A stretch of DNA of 64,000 nucleotides from Alitta virens (lineage: Eukaryota; Annelida; Polychaeta; Phyllodocida; Nereididae), in NCBI GenBank assembly GCA_932294295.1, contig OW028577.1, forward strand, positions 311,001 to 375,000, read 5' to 3'. The notes under the pieces are model-generated. The model was not told the origin of the DNA, did no database searches, and worked only from the letters and a program-made list of their open reading frames with translations. The translations under genes were made by a program, and so were the position numbers. Every line of letters begins with the position of its first letter. Position 1 is the stretch's first letter. Below are positions 9,045 to 24,000 of this stretch, in pieces.

Positions 9045-12000
9045 CTGTAAGAATTGTGATAAACAAGTTAGCAAATGTTCCAAACAATGGGGGTTGGAGA
9101 AACAACATTTCCAATTCATTAACTATAATGGGGTGTTGTATTCAATTCTGGAATACGTTAAAAACTGTTGCTTGATCACCAAAATTTAAGTAAATGTTAG
9201 TCGACCAATTTAGAAAATTGTTATTTGCTTTTGAATGTGATCAGCAATAGTGTTGATATCATGAAATAATTTAGCGACAATTGTGTGAAAAATAACATAT
9301 GTTTTAAACAAATTAAATATATAATAAAAAGACTTTAACACTCAAAATAATCAAGCAATTATTACTACATTTAATTTTTGAGTAGAAAATCAAGTTGAAT
9401 CATTGAAATATACATACCCTATTATGGTCATTCGCAACAATCAAATGGCGAAGTCCCAGACCTCTGAATAATTTGAAAATCCTAGGCAATGAAACATTCT
9501 GCAAAAATAAAATAACATCGTGTCAGAAGTAGTAAATAACTCGCTGCATTCGACAGAAATTGGGAGAACAGAAAACTTTTTCACATGAGATAATTGTTAT
9601 TAAGATAATATTATGGTGGAGAATGACAGCTGATTAGAGACGTTGTATTTCCAGGTGGGAAATTAATAGTACGGAGAATACATTAGGATTGCAAGAATGT
9701 ACGACTCTACACTATAAGATTGCAAGATTATACGATACGCGAATAACCGATAATACGAAATATGGTTGTCCAAACAAGCAAATGCGAGACTCCTAATTTA
9801 CTGCTCCACCGCATAAGAATATAAAAAATTTTCTGTAAATGTTATATAGCAATCAAAAAAGATGACGAGCTTACTTCATGAATAGTAAATGGAGCTCTGT
9901 CCATGTGCATTCTCAAATCAAGTGTAGATTCCATTTCTGCCTCTGATACCTCCTGGCCCTGGAAATTGATACAACGAAACATGGCTAACTTTGATACAAG
10001 ACAACAAAATGTTGGCTTTACATAAGTAATATTGTACAATTACAGGAGGTGCCAGTTTCCCGTTTGTGCTATATGAAGTACCGTGATCTTGGCCCGGAAT
10101 ACCATTCATATCATAATCTCTGATATTCAGAACTGACTAATTGGCTATGAAATTAATGGAATGTTGGAGATGTGCAATTTAATATGTAAATCCAAGATAG
10201 AAATATTTAGTAGAATCTGGATCTCTTAAGTATTTTTGAGTAATCATTGTTTATGTTATTCAAGTGTATTCCACAAGAAATATATCATAAAAATTCTAAA
10301 TTTTATGTCTCTTCTTGTAGCCTGATGGTTTCTTGTTAACCCATATACATCCAGACTTAATATTTTACAATTGATTTAACTTAGATGCAATTACTCACAG
10401 AACCCCTGAGAATATCCTGGAGCTGAGATCGGAGAATGAAGCCCTTCAAGCGACCGAACGATTCACCCAGTTCCTGATTGAATTTAATGAAAAGTTTCGC
10501 GATAAGTAAGATTACGACTAAAAGAGCATAAGAGCCTCAACTGCGGACATAAGCTGCCATATAAGCTGGCATTTAATTCTTAAGAATCTTGGTGCTGAAA
10601 TGAGTGGCTGTATATGCATTTGAATATGGAAAGATGTAATCCGAAACAGAAATGTTAAGGAAATGCCAATTAACTGTGCAAAACGAATATTGACTAAATC
10701 CGCCTCATGCAGCAGTCTAGAAATTTAAAAAGGTAAAAGCATTAGCTAAGAATAAAGTTGATATTCACTGTTGCACCACCTAATAAATTCAGTCACAGTC
10801 ACAATATAGTGAGCTAAATAATTATTTGCTTGGTGGGGTTATTGTTCGAGGTTTATTTTCACTTACAGATTCCTTCCCATTATGTTCATAGTCCTCTACA
10901 ACCGGGTACCCGTTATGCGTATGGTTGTCCATCAAATCGACAATTTTTCCAATTTGTTCTACCGTGCGAAGAACTTTCACAGGCGTACTCATCATTTCAC
11001 TGAAAAGAACCGTATTGATCAGGTACAGTCACTCAAACATTGTTGTGACTATGCTGGAGCATGTAAAAAAAACCATCCGTGGGGTAAATGTGTACTGCGC
11101 GACTCCAAGCAGGCTTATCATCTCATCATTACTTCTGCTTAGGCTGGTCATATAAGCTGACCGAGCTTCAGGCCAGCAGCGTTAAGATAATAGAAACTGA
11201 GTTTTTGCATAAATGCTATCGCCAATAACTTGTAAACTACTATGATTAATGTGGGAAATTTAATTTTAATGGAGAACTTGAGTTGAATCACATCCTCAGT
11301 TTTGAAATTCTTATTAAAAAACTTCTGGTAAAATGAATATGATATTTTACCTGGCTTTGACAGCATAGCACATCTCTGGGGGGTCCCAGGGTAAAAGAGG
11401 AATTCCTAGAATCTCAATATGAAGATCATAAATACCCTGCAATTACAAAAAGAAAAAAAAAACATTAAATATGTTACAAAAATGAAGGTGGCCTGTAATG
11501 CTTTTAATATTTCTCCTATCGTGAAAGTATTGACTTAAAGTACATTTAAAGATAGACCAGGCCTAGATATAAATAGAAGAAAAGTTATTCTGCGTTAATA
11601 CACTAAACATGTTTATTGTATGATATTTTGGATTTTTAAATCAAATTTGAATATACTATTCTTTGTTAGTTTTGGCATTTCATGTTTGATCAGAGAGTGA
11701 GAGTTAAGTGGCCCCACTTTGTATATCGGACCTCAATGGCCAGGACTTGTTGGGCTTCCTGTGGATCAAATGACCTTGAAGCTGGGTGTGCCCCAAGGTC
11801 ATCCATTGACACACCCCATGAAAAGGGGATGACTTACAAGGAATGGCATGTCGGCCAATATGTTGGTCTGACATTGACCCAATCGTGCCATCCGGGATGT
11901 TGGAGCCGTAGATGGCACTTGTACACACAATTTGCAATACACACAGTCGACCCTCATTTATCCGGGCCTCACTTATCCGGTTCTCTCGCTATCCGCACAA

Positions 12001-15000
12001 AGTTGACTATATTCAGTTATCTTGTTCCCTCATTTATCCGCACAGTTAACTGGGGGACGAAGGTGTATGGATAAATGAGGGTTGACTGTATTAACATTTA
12101 AATGTATATGTACCCAGATAGCATACTGGATGGGGTTGTCAGCCGATGACTAACATCAAGGCAATATTGCATGTTATCGTGGTAATGTAATAATGGTGTG
12201 GACAGATGTACTCACAGGATTGAAGAAGTCTCCCATCCATTTTGCAATGATTAAGCTGAGCATGATAGGAATGCCAAAAGTGATGTCCCCGGTGCATTCT
12301 ATGATGATGACGGTCAGACTGATGGTCATCCTCACCGTCCCTCCCAACTGGCACGCTGCTCCGATGATGATGTAGCGGGCTATGTTCGTTCCCTGTACAA
12401 AACACACACACAAAATTTGTTAATGACTTCGTATGGCAAATACACCTTATAGGAAATCTTGTATATTGGTATATTAACAGTATTTTCACCTTGCCCTCTG
12501 ATGGGCTTCTACATCATTATTATACAATAAAAGCAAATGGATACTTGATGGCAATCTGGTTGAGTTATGCTTGAAGTTTTTTGCTAATTTTCATAGCAGT
12601 TTGTACATTTTGCCTAAACTGCGAGCATTTCAAAGTTATCTCGGGTTCCAAAAAAGAGAAATGGAAAATATGGATTCCGCTGAACACCGCTTTAAGGCCA
12701 CCTAGCTACTAAGACTACTGCTTGTATAAAATACCATTTATGAGGCCATAGTGACTGTAAGGTCATGGAGGCAAAGCATATATTTAATAATATATATATA
12801 TTTTAGAAATTGAGCAATTTGGTATTTGGAATTGGGAATATTCCAGTATTATGACTATTGAATTGCGCTGTATATGACTTCTGACTATCACTAATAAAGT
12901 GGTCACAAGACTGTGTGGTCTTTATATGGGACTCCAATGTATTTGGCAGGAATACGTGGAATTAAATGTGATCAGGTGGCCCTCAGGGAATAATGTAGAC
13001 AAAATGCAAACATTACACTCATTAGCCAGCCGTGCATTATCCCTGCTTTTGTACCATTCATATTTGTAGAAACACAAATGGCCCCAGACAGCATCAAACA
13101 GCAAGGTTATGTATATTTGGCAAGAGGACGATTTTGTTAGAGGACGAATCTTCCATTACATGTTGCCCTTGGGAAATTTATTGATATATCTCCCATAATG
13201 GATGGATGGATAATATTTAAAAGTGCGCTGAAGTATTTTTATCCATGGCTGAGACTAGTCCATTGATTTTCATGGAGCATTAGTCTAAGAGGAGATTCAT
13301 TATAATAAAACTTTCATATAAAATTGAGCATCTGTACAAAAGTTTATTGTCTCAATTTCATGGAAAAATTATCTAATGTCAAAATTTTACGTGAATTTTG
13401 CACTTGGTAACTCGTTATATAAACAGAAATGTTAGAGCACAATGAACTTAATAACAATCATTGACTGCATGGGAACATCCCAGAGTTTGAAGGGGGAAAA
13501 CGCTATTAGTTCTTGCTATGGTTGAAAATCTGTCATACTATCTTGAACTTAGAAGATTTAAATGAAACCTTGATCTACTCACAGCATTAGGAATGAGCTT
13601 GACAACCAGTAGTCCAATGAGACGGCCCCAGATGGCGCCAATGAGCAAAGATGGAATGAAAACCCCACTGGAGACCATGAGGCCATAGGTCCAGGTGGCC
13701 AGCAGGTGGTAGACGATGAGGAGAACTAGTAGAGGTACAAAACCCCATTCATCTGAAAATAAGGAATTATCGGCTTATAACCTGATCATGTTTCTAAGGA
13801 GTTAAGTTACTTATGTGCATTTCAAGTCATTATATAGGGGTGTGGTCAAATTGGCGACAACTAAAATAAGAACAACTTCGCTTATATATAGTAAAAGCAA
13901 ACAGAAAAAAAAATGATGACACCAGTTATCAAACAGATGCTGAGCTTTATACCTATAGTAGAGCATTATGATCTGTTAGTTTTATTTCATCTTATATACA
14001 TACCATAAGGCGCATGGATCATCGCGTGCAGTCCGCCCTCGGGCGTCTTGAACAAGATGTCTGCCATACGGTTATGTTCGCCGTAAGGACAAAAACCCTG
14101 CAATGATAAGCCAAATTGTAGCCATTCACCATGATAATGATACCTAGTCACGAAAGGAAATGCTAAAAAAAGGAGATCAAAGATTTCTCGGTGAGCTTTC
14201 TTACAAACTAACTCTATAAATAGTGGTTGTTGCGTAACAGCAAAAGGTGAGGTAGGTTCACCAAGATTAAATTATCTCATACTTCAAACTTCTGTAATGT
14301 AGGTAGCAAAGATAAGTTTGGCGTATAATAAAAGCCCAAGATACCATTTTTTTTAGCTGTGCATTATCAGGACTGTGACCATCATTTATTTTTTTTACTT
14401 AGACGTCTATATCCAAAATTGTAGGAAGCTGGATGTGATATGACCTGGGAATTGCCTATGGAAGTTGTTAGTTTCTGAAAGTGTTTCTACAGCTCTGACA
14501 TAGTACTTAGCCATGTCAGGCTGGTGAGGTATAGATCATTTACTCAAGTTACCATGGTAACTCACCCTGAAAACATAGCCATGAGGACCATGTAAGCCAT
14601 ATGGGTCACCATGGTAATCGTCTGCATGAGCGTCTTGTTCACCATGTCCATCAGAGGGCGCACTGCGTTTGTGCACCTGGTGGACATCATGGAAATTACT
14701 TTCATTGAGAGATATGTGTTCGGTGAGGTTGGTGGAGTTCGGTGGATGGAAGCCCTTGATTGGCCGGCAATCAGGAACCGCGTAAATCAAAATAGTTAAA
14801 ATGATAGCACTGGTGCCGGCTACCACAGCTGCTTCAAGTATCTTGTGCCACTTTTTGGTGAGAAATCTGGAAAGAAAGAGGATGAATATAGCAAAAAATG
14901 ATGATTTTAAAGGCCTTTAAGGTTAGAATAATTTGTCACACAGTGACTCGCTTTACCTCCACGGTCACACTTACACTTAGTGTAAATTACGTTTTATGAT

Positions 15001-18000
15001 GAACAAATATATGGGTTAGACCCAAAACAAGCTCAGGTCCCTCAGGGGTGTTTTTCACTCTAGAAATGGGGGGGGGGGGGGGGGAGGTTAAATGGTCGTT
15101 AGTGTTCATAGCCTTCTCCTGTGTTAGTGACTCTTGAGTGCTGTTTATGAGCCACACTGTTTGCTAGATCTCATGGTAACTACATGTATGCAAAGCTCAG
15201 CTGCTTGCATAAAACGCATTTGAAAACCTAAACCATTGTTGAACAGCATTACTCGAGTCTTTTAAACTGCTGGGTCTAGCTTTGTGTATTGCAACGTTAT
15301 TTCACCAAGCATGCGGATACAAATTTGTCAAGGGCAGGGCATTGAATAGTAAGGGAGATAACTGCAAAATATTGTTGTAAGTGATCTCTTAGTGAAGAGT
15401 TATTATGTCTAGTAGGTTATAGAAAGCAGCTGTAACAAAACTTGATATTTATAGTAAATATTACAAGTAAGTTCAGTGAAATTTTATAGCAATTTTTTCC
15501 AGCGGTATCTATACAATCCACATGGCTTCTTTCACAGTGTATCATTAAATTACACCCAAGAACTGATTTAGATGAATTCAGATAATTGTTGGTCTAGGAC
15601 AGGCTTCTTGCTGATTATTTCAAGAATTTTCTTTTCTTTGTTAAGATAATTGCAAGCCTAATTAACTGATAAAAGTCCTTAAATTTTATGACAATGTAAT
15701 GAAATCTTAAGCAATTTTATCAGTGAAGAAATTTGAATCCATATTAGGTCCTCTAGATGCAATCAGAATAATTAAATTGCTTTTAGAGGCTTCTATCTCC
15801 TGAAAATTGACTGGCTATTCCTGAGCATGGCATCATGGAGCCTCATTATTAAGTTATTCATTATAACAGTGTTAACATTATATATTTACCCACATACCAT
15901 ACCAGGTCAGTGCGACTTTTGACCAACAATCTGACATCTAGGCGATATGATAAGTTATCTGGTAAATGGGCAATGGTGGTAATGAAGCAATTGCAGACTG
16001 ATATGGTCTAATTATGTAAGTAAGTTTATTTCTCAATAATTAATGGAGTTTAGAAATTTCCACATTGGGCATTTACACCGTGGTCAAAGAGGTCTAACAT
16101 TTTTTGAAGGGTAATTTGTAGTCCATTTTTAATTGTTCAAACTTTAACTTTTTCAACGTTGAAGTACCAATTTCAATGTTTTGGAATGTTAAAGTATATC
16201 ATTGTACATACCTTCTCCTGAATAAAGTGTTATGATAGTTGAGTTGTACAAATAAGGCCCCAGACAGCCCACCTGGAAGTAAATATAAGCAAAATGTTAA
16301 GAGAACTGTGCCGTAAATAGAGTGGTTTGATGATATACATAAAAGCATTGTACCTATTTACAGTCAAAACGACTTTGTATGATTATAATTTCATGCCATA
16401 ACATACTTTTTATAAGTAGCTATAAGTTGCAAATGTCAAGCTTGTTCAATATGAAAATACCCTACTTCATCAATACATTCTATATATTGATACAGAACAT
16501 CGCCTTGAGGTACACTTTGAAGGATAAAAGGGAAGCGATTACACCTATCCAGTAATCTATTGGGTGATTCGTTGGTAGTCTATTGGGTGATTCGTTGGTA
16601 GTCTATTGGGTAATCTGTTGTAACTTGATCAGTAATCACCTACGAATGGTGAACTATTATTGCACCAGAATATGGACAATCAATGACTTTTGTCTGATGA
16701 AGTTTTCTGTCAATATTTTCTGTCAATATATGCCAAATTAGAGTTGCAGTTTTGGTGCATAATACAAAAAGTGACAAATGTTCCAGTGTCTATTGGGGAT
16801 ATCAGTTTTTTCCATATTTATTTGCATGGGATGAAACAAAACCAGCCCTTGGCAGGTAATATATAAAAGATAATGAAACAAATAAACAGTTCTATTGATG
16901 TGGGCCCCATATCATATATGAGGTTTTCTATATGCAAAAAATCCAATGATATCTAATGGATATAAATGACGATATTGCCATATGGCTGTTTGCATGGTTA
17001 TTGACCTGAATAGGTCATTGATGATTGAATTGAGATATACTGGAAGGTCAAGGGAAAATTGATTCTTCTTTTGTTGTTTGAACAAACTAAAACCATATTT
17101 GCTGTAGCAATTTGATGCCGTCTAAAAACAACAAGTTGCTCCTGTGGTCTGTATATTGTGTCACCTTTTTCACCTATCTTATGATAGCATTCAAATGGCT
17201 TAGCTTACCACCATATGAATACTTTCACTATAATAGGGGAGATTGGGGAACAGTGGGGCAAGCCCTCTAGTTTCAACACAGTTCAGTTTACAAAACTGCC
17301 CTCTAGGATTTGGGCCTACACTACAAAAACACTAAAATTTTCCATTACCTGCAAGAATTAAAGCATGAGGTGTCTGAAATTTCACTTTTTGGTTTTTACA
17401 GCCTAGTAGTATACAAAAACATTGGATACTGGTCTTAAATTCCACATATTAATAAACAGTGCCGTTGCCATGTGAACCTCAGAAGGTCACAATTTCACAT
17501 TAAAAACCGCATGGGGAAGAGTGAGTAATACTGGACCTTGCTGCCTAAAATAAGAGTTTCCCGAGAAATTTTGAATATTTTTTGTACTATCAGGCCATGT
17601 TTCACTCCACCCCTCAGCTCGGCTCACAGTACTCCACCAGTGGGGAACAATAAGACAAATAAGTGGCATTGGAATTGTGGTGAATAACTCTTATTTAACA
17701 CAAGGTACATGGCCAATTGTGCTACGTGCGTTTTCCATGCGTTTAGATAAACGCATGGTTTTTGCTTCATTATAATTATCTAAAAACCATGCGTTTTCCA
17801 TGCGTTTATCCTTCTCATGGAAAACGCACGTGGCACATTTGGCCATGTAGGACCCTGAAACTGCTGGAAAGTATGCACACCAATACAACCTACATCTGAG
17901 GCAGGAAGGCAGTCCTTTGCTGATTTTAGAATTTTATTATGATTGAAAACGAAAAAAAGTGTCTAATTGTTCCCAACTCTCCCCTACGGATCCAGGTATT

Positions 18001-21000
18001 GAACCCTGAGAAGCCGAGATATATATTTTCCAGGCGTGATTCACATCAGTTGACTACAACAACTACTACTAGTGTAACATATAAGTCAAGTCAGAATCAG
18101 ATACAAGATGGTTTAAAGGCAGTCATTAGATTTAAGTACAAGATCATAATTTTCTTTTCCCCTGTTAATTGTTGCCTACAAATTTTGATGGCTTCGAGTG
18201 TCTCATTATTTGGGAAATGATGTTGTTCAGACGTCTCAGTGTCAGGTCGAGGTTGAAGTGAGACTACAATTTGTCACACAACTGACTTATAAGTGTTCTT
18301 AAGGGACTTTCTCATTAACAGAGCTAGCTGCTGTGCAATGAATTAAGTTTCTTTCTTTTCTTTTTTGTGTTTTCTTTTCTTAGTTACTGTAGAATGCTTG
18401 TAAAGGACATGCTTTTCATTGCTGTGCATGTTAAGGTTCATATTAACTTTCAATCAGTACTTGGGGCGTCTCCTTGTCTCAATTTTGAAATCTTTGTGTG
18501 AGAGGCAACCGTTATTATAGGTTGTTTAGTGAGTGATGTACACTTCAAATGTTAGAATAGATTTGGCCATATCTGGAAATCTAGAAACCAGGATTTTCTG
18601 ATCACATCAACAGGATTCATATCTATCTATGGAGGCTGTTGTGGGTCTAGAAAATGGACAACATTTTTCTTCTGGTTGATGTTATTATCCTTTCGACAAA
18701 ATTGCAGATCACGCGATAAACAAACATTCATGATTTCTATCTCTTTGACCTTGACGCAAGGGCAATTTCTGATTCACTTAATGACCTCGCAATTTTACGT
18801 TAGCGACAGGACACAAACGTGACTTACCAATCAGCGCCATGATGATAAATATCGGTATGTCCCAAGTCTGAAAATGCACATCCTGAAAGAGAAGGTAATC
18901 TGATAAGGGTGCGCTGAGCAAGGCTGCAATTTGCGAGATGGTCAATAAATATGGACGGCTGAATTATAGCTTAGCCATTGGCCGTCTTACCTATGGTGGC
19001 CTCCGAGAACTACTAGTCTTGAAAATGTGTGTGTATCTAGATAGCATATAACAACATTATCCTATAAAAGTTAATCAAATTAAATGTCTCCTTTTAGAAA
19101 TTTCCCTCAGCAATGACCAACGTTGAGAATAATTCATCTTAGTTTAGTTGGGAACGCACTAGGTCTCATTGTTCATGGACCACCATATATCATTGTCTCA
19201 TCTTATTGGCCCATCATTCCACTCACCCCGATGTACCCAAAACTCGTTAAGCCCGGGTTGGAGAGGTCCTCTGGGTGGCCCTTCATCGCACTCATGATGA
19301 TGTTTAACACCAGGGATGCTGTCATCGATGAAAACAACTGGAACAAAAAACCAATGACCACCATGATTGAAACGTTCACTCAACTAGTCCGGCTAATACT
19401 ACGGTAGTGAATATTTAATGGACGTTTTGGATTGGTAATCAGATTAGTAATCGGTTCTGGTTTGGCAATCAACAGGGATCAGTGCGTAGACCAATCAGCA
19501 GGAAGTTCGGTCGGCGAGTACGTCGAGTCGAAGGAAACGCAAATTGAATTTCATGCTAGTGATCGCCAGAAGGAAGTTGTGAAGATTGATTGGTGTTAAG
19601 CCAGTAATAAATAAATGAAGCCTCACCATTCGCCAAGTGAGCATTTGGTTTAGGAAACTGGCTCCCTCCTCCAGACTGAAGAGCACTCCACCTGTGGGTG
19701 GGAAGAGAAGAAATGGAAGGAATTTGTCAGACAATGCAATGGCTTTGTTATGCTGGAAGGATCTCCTAGACAAATGCATTGGAAGATACTTAGACGCAAA
19801 ACTAAATGCATCTGCAATCAAACTCTAATGCTTCCACATTCAAGTGTGAAGAAACATATTGGAATATCTTCTATGTCTTTATACAATTTTAGGTTTTCCT
19901 AATGGCAGGACATATTAATGGAATAGTTTCATTTTGCAAAACAATATATTCATAAAACTAACACCATCAATTGTACAAATCTACTGGTCTTAAAGACTAG
20001 GTACACACCAGTGATTAGTAGTAAGAATTATATTACACATCAATTGTATATTAAAGGCTTTGCACAAAATAGATAATTCATTTAGAAAGATCATCTCTGA
20101 CATACAAGATATGCAATTTTGTTTACTTTACTGATGCTGCTATTTGTATGATGACTTATAGATATTTTATAAAAAATGTGCAAGTCACGGAAATATAAAT
20201 TTTGAATAAAATGGTATAAAAGCATTGAGTGGACCCGTGGTCAAAGGCTTTACAAAAGTAATTCAGCATGAAAGTGAAGTTACCTACCGACAGGACTAGC
20301 AAAAGCTGCAGATACCCCTGAGGCAGCCCCAGCAGTTACGAAATCTCTTCTTTCTTCGTCCGAACGAAGTGGGTTCATGCACTGCAAGTCAAATAACCAT
20401 GGGATTTTCTTTTAAAGGTGTTTGACGACTTTTGAAAACACACCTTTCACAATTACATGTCAGAATTATTTTGGGTTTCTCAAACTACTTTCGCGGGCGA
20501 AGGGAGTATCTCAGTTTGGGCAGCCTTAGGAAATTCTGAACTTACCAATACAATGACACGTTTATATTACTAATGATGGAATGACCTTGATATCATAGAC
20601 ACCAGAGTTGACGTGTCACGTATATAATGCATGTGAACCAAGTCATTTCTTTCTCCATCAATTAAACATCTGAGAGTTTTAGTCAGGTATCTTCTTTACC
20701 TTTGGGCGCCATTTTTTTCGACCGCAACCGTATTCGCCATGAGCTAAGCCGGAGGCGCAAATAGCTCCTGAGTGAATCATGGGTCCTTCCTGCAAGAAAG
20801 AAAAAAACCCTTCATCATAAAAGACAAGAGTCATTGCCCTTTGGTTCAACAAGAACCCCCAAGGCTACACAACAATTTCAATTAATTTCCCTCCTCTTTG
20901 CTTCAAACTATAAAGACGAGTAGTTGCAGGAGCGCAGGAAGGACATGTTGTGGAATCACATGTTAGAACTCTTTGTGGCTTTCTGATTCTTGGAAACCGA

Positions 21001-24000
21001 CGGTATTTGGTGATTTTGATCAGAGTGTGCAGACAGGCAGTCAGAACTATTAATGGTCCTTGATTATAATTGTCGTGGACATAATATTTATAGTACGCTT
21101 TCTGGCAATGCTACAAGACTAGTTATCATTATTGACAATTTATAAGGACCACCAACAGTAAATTTACTGCGAAAAATTGGAACCACTCTACTTATAACGA
21201 GATCATTGTCGAGGAAGAGATACATTTTAAGCGCATTATATAGAAAAAAGTGCTATGGCATATTCGCAATACATGAATTTTTCCAAATCCTTATCCCAGT
21301 GTATTTATGTTACTTCCGAGAAGAAGGTCATGGACCTCGCATAAACCTCTTATTTTAATGCCATGAGGCGTAGAGCCTGTTTTGGTGGAGCTCTGCTATC
21401 AGAGCTTAAGGAGTATCAAGAATCAGGACGACAAATCTTTTGGTAATGACATATTTTGCATGTCCTCGTTGACTAAAAGATCAGACACGGGACTGAGAAA
21501 AAAAATCTCGTTTTGCTTATCTAGGTCTCCCAGGTGTTAATGACCTGAGCATTTCATGATTAACCATCATTAATACAATACTTCTGCCTCCATACCCAGA
21601 GGATGGGGGCCTATTTCTCAGTGGTAGCACGCTGGGCTTTTTATTCATTGAATAGTTTAAGTCCCATGTCAGTACCCAGAGGGCACAATGTTAGACTGCT
21701 GTTTTATCCTTCGCGTTATTGCTGAGATACCTGAACCTTTAGATAGTTAACATGGTGTAGAAATATTGAACGTAAAACCGAATTCCATCCACTCTACCTG
21801 CATTCTTCAGAACAATTACAGTCACCATTTTGTGACCTTAGACCTGTACGCAATTCCTACTGCAATACCTCTGGCAGCATTCAGGGGTAATCCTAGCTGG
21901 AGAAATGCGTGTTTAGAGGTAATATGCTTTTATTGACGTGACAAATATCACAGAGGATACATGTGTTACAGGACTATGACTTCTAAGAATGACATACACC
22001 ATCATGCAAGCATAGCAATCATATTGAACTTACTAGATTTGGGATTTAGTCACCTTGGCTAAAAGTGGCTGGGAGCTATCCTGTTGTCTTTTATGTCTAA
22101 CAAACTGATTTGGAAGAACCATGCAACATGTAATAACACCTTAAAGTAGTGGTGTTGGCTATAGTTACAGTTTTGGACAATGTGGTCAGTGATAAGTTTT
22201 CTCTCCATCGTTACAACTAGATGAGATGAGAGGAGATGAGGTGAGATGGGATGAGATATTGCCAAACAAAGTAAATGGAGTTTGTTGTACCCAACCTAAA
22301 ACCACCTCAGCACTGAAGCAACCAGCATTCTTTTTTGCCATCACCATTACATCAGGCACTTCAGCAGTATCTACTATGGTGAGACATGCAACAGTCGTCC
22401 ACCGCAGATCACAGGTCTACTATGAGTGACTGTACCTCATGACATGAATATAGATACCCCACTGAGGATACTGTGGGGTCACATTTTATTAAATATATGG
22501 GTAGCTGAAATCCTGGCTTCTGATTGGCTGAGAGCTGTGCAATATTACACTGTATGGCATGTCTATATTGCACAGTATATTTATTGTATTCAATATCATA
22601 TTCTGGCATAATGTATTAATAATAAAACTATATACCGGTAATATAAAAATGATTTCACAGTGCAATATTGATATTGCTTTGTGCAATATCAGCTGTTTGG
22701 GTTTCATGAAATTGATATGGTCATCCTACAATGTATTGTAAGTAATAAACGGTTTGGCCGGAGTCAGCTGATTACCACTTTAAGTCATAGTGAGACAGAC
22801 TGAGACACAATGATCTCCAAAATAGAGGCAAATAGGAGTCTGGTGTGTATTAGGGATCTAATGTGACAGGTATAGGATAACACTGCAGCCAGATATCTCA
22901 ATACTGGCAGCCAAGTGCACTCTGATTTCATTGCTACTTTTCAATGTATTGTGCTGTTTGTGGACATTGTATTTGAAACACCAGGGTATACGGTCCCAGG
23001 GTAAAGCCATGTGGTACTAATTAAGTCTGCTATCTTGTTTGGTAAATGGTCAATCATGTCAGATTTAAGGAAAGGTTTTATAGATTCTACGAGTACATAT
23101 TTTAACGCGTCTCTTTGTCCTCTTAAGTAGAATAGTTCCTTGAGTAAAAAAGGCAATCAATTAAGACTTATACCGAAGCAAAATTATGCTTGTCTTGGGG
23201 TCATGGTTTATAATTTTGGATTGGCCCTATTATATGACAAAGCCGCAAACCAGATAAGGTAACGAAACTGTATTGAGGATAGTTAGAACTTATAAATGTT
23301 TTCCACTTTAACGTGATAAATTATTTTTTTCATTTCAGATCCAAATAAAATTAGTTTGAGGTGAAGAGGTTAGAAGGTTCGTCAAAACCACAGTAATGTT
23401 TTTAGTAACTTCCTGATCAGCTAGTTAATTGGGTCAGGTTTTCTGTTTCTGTTTTTTCGTCGATATAAATTTGTTAGGCTCTATGCCTTAGTAATGTCCA
23501 TTATATATGCCATTGCAGTGGATACTACCATGGACGCTGAGAAATATGCACTTTAGTAGCTATTATATTAACCATTGCAGTAATATTGACTTGAACGTCT
23601 GCAGCTACAGACCTGAGCCTTCTGCAGCAGACAGCAGACTAACATCGAGAAACCTGGTATCAGGGACAGTCAAAGGAATTTCAGGCAAAAGGAATAGCAC
23701 ACGGGGATAGCACAAGGGGATAGCACAAGGGGATAGCACAAGGAATGGCATCCCACATTGTTGCCATGGCGGCAGAGAAATCTCTGGTTTCCATGGAAAA
23801 ACACTTTGACAAATGACCAAATCAGGAAGAGTCGAAATCAGTGGACACTCTGATCATAGGAAGCATCTGGGAAGAGGTCAAGGTAGTGTGACCTACACAT
23901 TGACTCCCTGGTTTCCATGGCAACCATTTCGTGACGGGGAATTATTACAAGTGATGCGTATTTTCGTGTCAAGTCAGTATTAAGGTTATTTGGTCCAGAA

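Larger units (their letters stand above)
16273..18827 (-). other. ClC intron 11
   Basis: 2.56 kb; holds a 23-bp tandem repeat (16556-16620) and foldback copy 1 (17708-17847). No gene seen. Confidence 0.75.

Noticed and set aside
10882..11155. Plus-strand ORFs opposite ClC exon 18
   Set aside because: Shadows of the minus-strand exon at 10867-10999, whose frame is confirmed by splicing and CBS homology.
19198..19383. Minus-strand ORF rich in His/Pro ([12 protein letters not shown])
   Set aside because: Wrong frame; the real ClC exon 10 at 19227-19337 is in another frame and matches helix H.
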